A stretch of 11,441 nucleotides of DNA from JAAYRG01 sp964643255 (GTDB lineage Bacteria > Bacillota > Clostridia > Lachnospirales > Lachnospiraceae). Shown piece after piece: positions 7,275-11,441 of the stretch (positions are counted from its first letter, which is position 1; the number at the start of each line of letters is the position of its first letter). Below the pieces are notes generated by a model. The model had not been told where the DNA came from, made no database searches, and was given only the letters and a program-made list of their open reading frames with translations. Position numbers and translations under genes: made by a program. The stretch is from positions 1-11,441 of the forward strand of contig CAZXSM010000064.1 of the NCBI GenBank assembly GCA_964643255.1, read 5' to 3'.

Positions 7275-7892
7275 GTGGGAGAAAGAAGAGAAGATAAACG
7301 ATTAGGTATTAGAACAGCAGGATTAAGAGAATGGAAAAACGACCAGACTCAATTTAATAGATATGAAGCAACACCATATAAAGCCTTAAAAGCACTTAAG
7401 AAAAATTATAGGTTAAATAAAAATGATAAGCTTGTAGACTTTGGATCTGGACGTGGCAGAGTAGTTTTTTATTTACATAATCATTTTCATATACCAGTTA
7501 AAGGAATAGAGGCAAATGACAAAACCTTTGACGAGGCTCTTAATAATAAGAAAAGGTACAGAGTAAAAGCAAAACATATTAAGGCTCCTATAAAATTCCA
7601 ATATGGCCTTGCCGAGAATTATAAGATTGGCAAAAAAGATAATTGCTTTTTCTTTTTTAATCCCTTTTCGGTAAAGATATTTAAAAAAGTTGTTAAAAAC
7701 ATTTTGCGTTCTGTAGAGAAAGATAAAAGGACTATAGATTTAATTCTATACTATCCAATTGATGAATATAAAAAGTTCCTTAAAACCAGCACCCCATTTA
7801 CAATTATAAACAAAATAAAAGTTCCAGGAAGAAAGGTCTCAAAAGAAAAGTTTATAATATATAGATTAAGGGAAGAGGATTTAAAGGATTAG
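7275..7892 (+). CDS. Small class I SAM-dependent methyltransferase, GTG start
   Basis: This 205-residue cytoplasmic protein carries the SAM-binding motif I VDFGSGRGR (residues 54-62) and the acidic strand-2 end GIEAND, followed by FFFNPFS, which occupies the place of the motif IV (NPP-like) catalytic strand. This is a Rossmann-fold methyltransferase; the substrate is unknown. The protein is very lysine-rich, which could suit a nucleic-acid or ribosome-related target, but that is speculation. Translation starts at GTG (7275), supported by AAAGGAG 6 bp upstream. Only 17 bp separate it from the c-di-GMP phosphodiesterase stop codon and there is no promoter or terminator between them, so the two are probably co-transcribed. 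It could also simply read through from its neighbour without functional linkage. Confidence 0.8.
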   Translation: MGERREDKRLGIRTAGLREWKNDQTQFNRYEATPYKALKALKKNYRLNKNDKLVDFGSGRGRVVFYLHNHFHIPVKGIEANDKTFDEALNNKKRYRVKAKHIKAPIKFQYGLAENYKIGKKDNCFFFFNPFSVKIFKKVVKNILRSVEKDKRTIDLILYYPIDEYKKFLKTSTPFTIINKIKVPGRKVSKEKFIIYRLREEDLKD

Positions 7893-7971
7893 ATTATAAA
7901 TCATTTGACGAGTTTTTATATAGAACCAATTATTTAAGTTAATAATTAAACAAAGATTTATATTGTGAAAT

Positions 7972-8044
7972 AAGGCCCTTTGCTAAACTTTAGATATAAT
8001 GAGAAATCAATATAACCTATTAATTGCATAAGAGCCTTTTTTAT
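7972..8044 (+). terminator. Possible long-loop terminator between convergent genes
   Basis: AAGGC-C-CTT (7972-7980) can pair with AAG-A-GCCTT (8030-8038), with one C/A mismatch. The 3' arm is followed directly by a T-rich stretch. The loop is unusually long (about 49 nt) and contains a TATAAT, so this could instead be a coincidental repeat. It lies about 80 bp after the methyltransferase stop and 30 bp beyond the DUF1294 stop on the other strand. Confidence 0.35.
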
Positions 8045-8073
8045 GTTAATAATTCTAAAATAAATATATGAGC

Positions 8074-8337
8074 TTATATCCAAGATATTAATATAACAAG
8101 ATGAATCAATAACATAATCGGAATACCAAAAGAAAACTTTCTATTCTTTGTTTTGTGGCGAAATATTTTCATGGCTAGAAATCCTCCAAGTGATCCACCC
8201 ATGAAAGAAAAGGTCAACAAAACAATTTCTCGTATTCTCCATATACCACGAACAGCATTAAACTTATCAATGCCATATAAAATGAATGTAATAATATTAA
8301 TTATTAAAAGATAACAAGTTACAGTTTCATGATGCAT
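8074..8337 (-). CDS. DUF1294 family membrane protein
   Basis: This 87-residue protein matches the small DUF1294 membrane family along its length. It has an N-terminal helix (YLLIINIITFILYGIDK), the conserved RGIWRIRE turn, a glycine-rich second helix (MGGSLGGFLAMKIF), the basic RHKTKNRKF loop, and a C-terminal helix. Three membrane segments lie at roughly residues 7-23, 38-58 and 68-86. The function of the family is not known. On the minus strand the ATG is preceded by AGAAAGG at a 9-bp spacing, an adequate ribosome binding site. It is transcribed divergently from the FucU-like gene and convergently with the methyltransferase gene. Confidence 0.85.
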   Translation of the reverse strand: MHHETVTCYLLIINIITFILYGIDKFNAVRGIWRIREIVLLTFSFMGGSLGGFLAMKIFRHKTKNRKFSFGIPIMLLIHLVILISWI

Positions 8338-8451
8338 TATGTTGGGCCTTTCTATGTGATTTGAACTTTAATCAAATATAATAATAGCATGATTTCAATA
8401 AAAACAAAACTATTAAAGTTACTATAAGAAATAAAAGTTTGCTAATATATC

Positions 8452-8480
8452 TTTACAAACACAACAAAAAACAGTAAAGT
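8452..8480 (+). promoter_or_regulatory. Putative promoter of the FucU-like gene
   Basis: TTTACA (8452-8457, five of six consensus matches) and TAAAGT (8475-8480, four of six) are 17 bp apart. The predicted start site near 8487 falls at the edge of the palindromic operator-like site at 8490-8507, a layout that fits repression. The -10 match is weak. Confidence 0.4.
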
Positions 8481-8489
8481 TATAGATAA

Positions 8490-8507
8490 GGGTAAAACGT
8501 TTAACCC
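8490..8507. promoter_or_regulatory. LacI-family-like operator upstream of the FucU-like gene
   Basis: GGGTAAAACGTTTAACCC is an 18-bp palindrome with a single mismatched symmetric pair (positions 5 and 14). The central AAACGTTT with a CG dyad is the hallmark of LacI/GalR-family operators. The G/C-rich outer arms do not fit the CcpA cre consensus, so a dedicated sugar-responsive regulator is more likely. It lies 36 bp before the start codon; no regulator gene is in the window. Confidence 0.6.
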
Positions 8508-8543
8508 AGAAAATATTAATACGAATATAAAGGAGAAATAAAT

Positions 8544-8975
8544 ATGCTAAAAGGAATACCGAGTATTTTAGCACCTGACCTTTTAAAGATGTTAATGGAG
8601 ATGGGTCATGGAGATGAACTTGTTATAGCAGATGGTAATTATCCCAAATTTGGACATCCAAATAAAGTAGTAAGATGTGATGGTCATGGCATCCCAGAGT
8701 TGTTAGATGCTATTTTAAAGTTTATGCCCCTTGATGCATACGTAGATAATCCTGTGATTTTAATGGATATTCTTCCTAACGATCCAGTAGTGCCTGTGAT
8801 TTGGGATGAATATAAAAAAATCATTGATAAGCATGGGAATGATTCAAAAGCTGTACAAGCTATTAATAAGTTTGAGTTTTATGAAAGAGCAAAGCAAGCT
8901 TATGGCGTTGTAACAACAAGTGAAACGGCCTTGTATGCAAACATTATATTGAAAAAGGGAGTTGTAGTAGAATAG
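8544..8975 (+). CDS. fucU: RbsD/FucU-family sugar mutarotase (FucU type)
   Basis: The 143-residue protein aligns end to end with E. coli FucU, the L-fucose mutarotase that interconverts alpha and beta anomers in the cytoplasm. Shared features are MLKGIPSILAPDLLKML, the MGHGDE motif with catalytic-site His22, an Asp30 in ADGNYP, a RCDGHG turn, FYERA, and the ILKKGV terminus. The ring-shaped decamer of this family has active sites between subunits. Position 32 is Asn where E. coli has His. The ATG is preceded by AAAGGAG at an 8-bp spacing. Other fucose genes are absent, so the natural sugar may be a different one; the nearby GH51 arabinofuranosidase suggests pentose use but the link is weak. 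An operator-like palindrome upstream implies sugar-dependent control. Confidence 0.88.
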   Translation: MLKGIPSILAPDLLKMLMEMGHGDELVIADGNYPKFGHPNKVVRCDGHGIPELLDAILKFMPLDAYVDNPVILMDILPNDPVVPVIWDEYKKIIDKHGNDSKAVQAINKFEFYERAKQAYGVVTTSETALYANIILKKGVVVE

Positions 8976-8996
8976 AGGACTCGAGAAGTGTATTAG

Positions 8997-9674
8997 ATAC
9001 TAATTAAAAGGATAATTATATTTATATTTGCAATAATATTATCAATTATAGGCTTGGAAGAAATAATTGTTTTACTAGCTGCAGGTGTATTGTATCTTGG
9101 AATTGAAAAGATGTTAAAGTCTAAAAATAAAATGTTTATGGTAGAACCTATTAGCTTAACCATTTTGTTTTTAACTTTCTTTAAAATAGGATCCTTATTA
9201 TTTGGTAGTGGTTATGTTCTAATATCTTTTATACAAACTGAATTTGTTCAAAAACTGGGAGTTTTAACAAATTCACAAGTAATTGATGCAGTGGCAGTTG
9301 GGGAGTTTACACCGGGTCCAGTCTTAACTACAGCTACCTTTATAGGATATCAGTTACAGGGTGTAGTTGGAGGCTTAGTAGCGACAGCAGGAATTTTCAT
9401 GCCCTCATTTATATTAACACTTTTACTTGGTTCTATGTTTAATAAGATAAAAGGAATTGAGTCTATTTCCCATATATTAAAAGGTGTAGCCACAGGATCA
9501 TTAGCACTTATTGCAATTGTAGTTATTAATCTTGGGATTGAGACATTAATTAATTGGCAAACAATTGCAATATTTGTAGTTAGTTTATTAGGTATGGTTA
9601 AATACAAGAAAAGTCCGATTATATTTATTGTTTTGGGGTTATTTGTGGGGTTGATTTTGTCAATTTGTGCTTGA
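8997..9674 (+). pseudogene. chrA: Long-chain chromate transporter ChrA, C-terminal half only
   Basis: The frame is open from 8997, after a TAG, to the TGA at 9672. It encodes the last helix of the first CHR domain (IIIFIFAIILSIIGLEEIIVLLAAGVLYLGI), a linker, and a complete second CHR domain. That domain shows the typical FKIGSLLFGSGYVL and VAVGEFTPGPVLTTATFIGYQLQG motifs. Full ChrA has two such domains in about 390 residues, so roughly the first half is missing. No normal start is available: TTG at 9054 has no ribosome binding site, and the only good candidate, AAAAGGA (9006-9012), faces no ATG, GTG or TTG in this frame at useful distance. A two-gene short-chain arrangement is less likely, because the second subunit would not carry the extra N-terminal helix. 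Probably a deletion-truncated gene; chromate export cannot be expected. Confidence 0.75.
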
Positions 9675-9710
9675 CTTAGTACAAACAGCAAAATTCCATA
9701 ATAAGCTTTT

Positions 9711-9740
9711 TTAATATATTATACAGAAAAAGTTTATAAT
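9711..9740 (+). promoter_or_regulatory. Possible promoter of the arabinofuranosidase gene
   Basis: A consensus -10 TATAAT (9735-9740) is preceded at 18 bp by TTAATA (9711-9716), four of six -35 matches. The rest of the 136-bp gap between chrA and the arabinofuranosidase gene holds no clear operator or cre site. Confidence 0.35.
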
Positions 9741-9810
9741 GGATTAAAATATTATAGTAACAAAAAACTAAAAATTATAAGTAAATGATAGGTAAAGGAA
9801 GGAGTTACAG

Positions 9811-11316
9811 ATGAAAAAAGCAAATATGACAGTTGACAGGTTAAACCATATATCTAATATAGACAATCGATTATATGGTTCATTTATTGAACATTTAGGA
9901 AGAGCTGTTTACAATGGTATATATGAACCAGGCCATCCTTCAGCTAATAAGGAAGGTTTTCGTACCGATGTTATAGATATGGTTAAAAGTCTAAATGTTC
10001 CTATTATCCGTTATCCAGGTGGTAACTTTGTATCTGGTTTTAACTGGGAAGATAGTGTTGGACCAAAGGAGGAGCGCCCGACTAGGCTAGACTTAGCGTG
10101 GTCTACTACAGAAACCAATGAAATAGGACTAAATGAATTTGCTTCTTGGCTTGATCAAGTAGATTCTGAAATGATGCTGGCTGTTAATCTTGGCACTAGA
10201 GGCGCAGATGCTGCTCGTAATCTAGTTGAATATTGTAATCATGACAAAGGTAGTTACTGGAGTGATTTAAGACGTAAACATGGTGTGGAAAAACCACATA
10301 ATATTAAGACATGGTGTCTTGGTAATGAGATGGATGGTCCTTGGCAGATGGGGCATAAAACAGCATATGAATACGGTAGACTTGCTAACGAAACAGGTAA
10401 AATGATGAAGTGGGTTGATCCATCAATAGAACTTGTTGCTTGTGGAAGTTCTCATAAGGATATGGATACCTTTGCAGAGTGGGAAGCTATTGTTTTAGAA
10501 GAAGCATATGACCAGGTAGATTATATTTCCTTGCATAATTATTATGGCAATCCTACTAATGATACGGCTTCATATCTAGCTAAAGGAATGGAAATGGATG
10601 ATTTTATCAAATCCGTAGTTGCTATTTGTGATTATATAAAAGCAAAAAAACGCTCTAAGAAGAAAATATATTTATCCTTTGATGAGTGGAATGTATGGTA
10701 TCACTCTAATGAGCAAGATAAAGAGATAGAAAGATGGATAAAAGCTCCGCCAAGATTAGAAGATATTTATAATTTTGAAGATGCCTTGTTAGTAGGGGGC
10801 TTATTAATTACATTGATTAACAATTCTGATAGAGTACGCATTGCATGCTTGGCTCAATTAGTTAACGTAATAGCACCTATTATGACAGAGGTAGGCGGAA
10901 GTGCTTGGGCACAAACTATTTATTATCCATTTTTACATGCATCCTTGTATGGAAGAGGAGAAGCTATAAAAGTTAATATAGAATCCCCAAAATATGATTC
11001 CAAAGAATATACGGATGTTCCAATGCTTGATGCTGTTTCAGTTTTAAACCATGAAAAGAAGGAAGTTACTTTGTTTGTTCTAAATAGAAGTCTAGAGGAT
11101 GATATTGAATTACAATGTGACTTAAGAAATATGAATGTTAAAAAATGTGCTGAATATGTTTCATTAGAGGGTCATGACCTAAAAGCTGTAAATACCTCTA
11201 AGAATCCTAATAATGTAGTACCAATCCAAAAAGATACAAATATATTTGACCAAGGGTTTTTAAATGTAAAACTGTCTAAGGCGTCTTGGAATGTGTTCAG
11301 ATTTGAAGTGAAATAG
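9811..11316 (+). CDS. abfA: Alpha-L-arabinofuranosidase, glycoside hydrolase family 51
   Basis: This 501-residue enzyme matches intracellular GH51 arabinofuranosidases (about 500 residues) along its full length. It releases L-arabinofuranose from arabinoxylan or arabinan oligosaccharides by the retaining mechanism. The acid/base Glu173 sits in CLGNEMDGPWQ and the nucleophile Glu292 in SFDEWNVWYH, close to the characterised Geobacillus residues (175 and 294). Other landmarks are GSFIEHLGRAVYNGIYEPGHP near the N-terminus, RYPGGNFVSGFNWEDSVGP, and a C-terminal beta-sandwich from about residue 385. There is no signal peptide, so the substrate must be imported as short oligosaccharides. AAGGAAGGAG (9795-9804) is a strong Shine-Dalgarno sequence 6 bp before the ATG. 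It is single, between the chrA remnant and a strong terminator. Confidence 0.96.
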   Translation: MKKANMTVDRLNHISNIDNRLYGSFIEHLGRAVYNGIYEPGHPSANKEGFRTDVIDMVKSLNVPIIRYPGGNFVSGFNWEDSVGPKEERPTRLDLAWSTTETNEIGLNEFASWLDQVDSEMMLAVNLGTRGADAARNLVEYCNHDKGSYWSDLRRKHGVEKPHNIKTWCLGNEMDGPWQMGHKTAYEYGRLANETGKMMKWVDPSIELVACGSSHKDMDTFAEWEAIVLEEAYDQVDYISLHNYYGNPTNDTASYLAKGMEMDDFIKSVVAICDYIKAKKRSKKKIYLSFDEWNVWYHSNEQDKEIERWIKAPPRLEDIYNFEDALLVGGLLITLINNSDRVRIACLAQLVNVIAPIMTEVGGSAWAQTIYYPFLHASLYGRGEAIKVNIESPKYDSKEYTDVPMLDAVSVLNHEKKEVTLFVLNRSLEDDIELQCDLRNMNVKKCAEYVSLEGHDLKAVNTSKNPNNVVPIQKDTNIFDQGFLNVKLSKASWNVFRFEVK

Positions 11317-11381
11317 TATTTAACTTTTCTTGAAGATATTAAATATTTAAGAATTGGCTAATACACCAAGTAAGAAAACAT

Positions 11382-11430
11382 AAGCTATCCACATGTACAA
11401 TCTATATCTACATGAGGATAGCTTTTTTTA
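11382..11430 (+). terminator. Strong intrinsic terminator after the arabinofuranosidase gene
   Basis: AAGCTATCC (11382-11390) pairs with GGATAGCTT (11416-11424). After one A/A mismatch, CATGTA (11392-11397) pairs with TACATG (11409-11414). The loop is 11 nt and a run of seven T (11423-11429) follows, the clearest terminator in the window. It lies about 65 bp after the stop codon. Confidence 0.88.
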
Positions 11431-11441
11431 ATGCTAGAAAA

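Noticed and set aside
8490..8507. CcpA cre site
   Set aside because: The centre contains CG but the flanks are GGGT and ACCC; the TG and CA ends of the cre consensus are absent, so a specific LacI-type operator fits better.
9350..9691. Minus-strand open frame of 113 codons within chrA
   Set aside because: It is fully antisense to conserved ChrA sequence and has no supported start.
9671..9702. TTGACT with CATAAT as a promoter for the arabinofuranosidase gene
   Set aside because: The spacing is 20 bp, too long for a good promoter, and TTGACT overlaps the stop codon of the chrA remnant.

Overview
The window is AT-rich, with strong AGGAGG-type ribosome binding sites, sigma-A-like promoters and stem-loop terminators. 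Together with the protein families present, this points to a low-GC Firmicute, most likely an anaerobic member of the Clostridia. That taxonomic placement is inference. I see no CRISPR array, insertion sequence, phage gene or intact RNA gene.

Layout: (1) 1-612 is the 3' part of a MOFRL-type glycerate 2-kinase, followed by a hairpin terminator. (2) 890-3013 is the wreck of a ferric-siderophore ABC importer. Its promoter and ribosome binding site look intact. The binding lipoprotein appears to lack an internal block and its C-terminus and is joined out of frame to the second half of a FecCD permease. The other permease is missing, and the ATPase has Glu in place of the third Walker A glycine. 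(3) 3183-3419 (minus) encodes a 78-residue protein that I recognise as a hexameric tyrosine-coordinated haem protein (HTHP), including the haem-ligand tyrosine at position 45. (4) 3629-3982 is a stand-alone DsrE-like protein. Its stop codon abuts about 45 bp that resemble the junction between two neighbouring tRNA genes. (5) 4114-4662 is a nitroreductase-family flavoprotein. (6) 4990-7892 is a probable two-gene unit: a membrane GGDEF-EAL protein with a dead cyclase motif and an intact EAL site, then a small SAM-dependent methyltransferase. (7) 8074-8337 (minus) is a DUF1294 membrane protein. (8) 8544-8975 is a FucU-type sugar mutarotase behind an 18-bp LacI-family-like operator. (9) 8997-9674 is the C-terminal half of a long-chain ChrA chromate transporter with no convincing start, probably a second truncated gene. 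(10) 9811-11316 is a complete GH51 alpha-L-arabinofuranosidase followed by a strong terminator.

The genes form mostly short, independent units and not one pathway. Two themes stand out. The first is gene decay by deletion: the siderophore transporter, chrA and the tRNA-like scar. The second is a loose carbohydrate group (mutarotase and arabinofuranosidase) with a probable local repressor site. I found no convincing new multi-gene system. The most notable items are the HTHP gene in a Gram-positive-type genome, the multiply lesioned iron transporter, the tRNA-cluster scar, and the c-di-GMP phosphodiesterase/methyltransferase pair.
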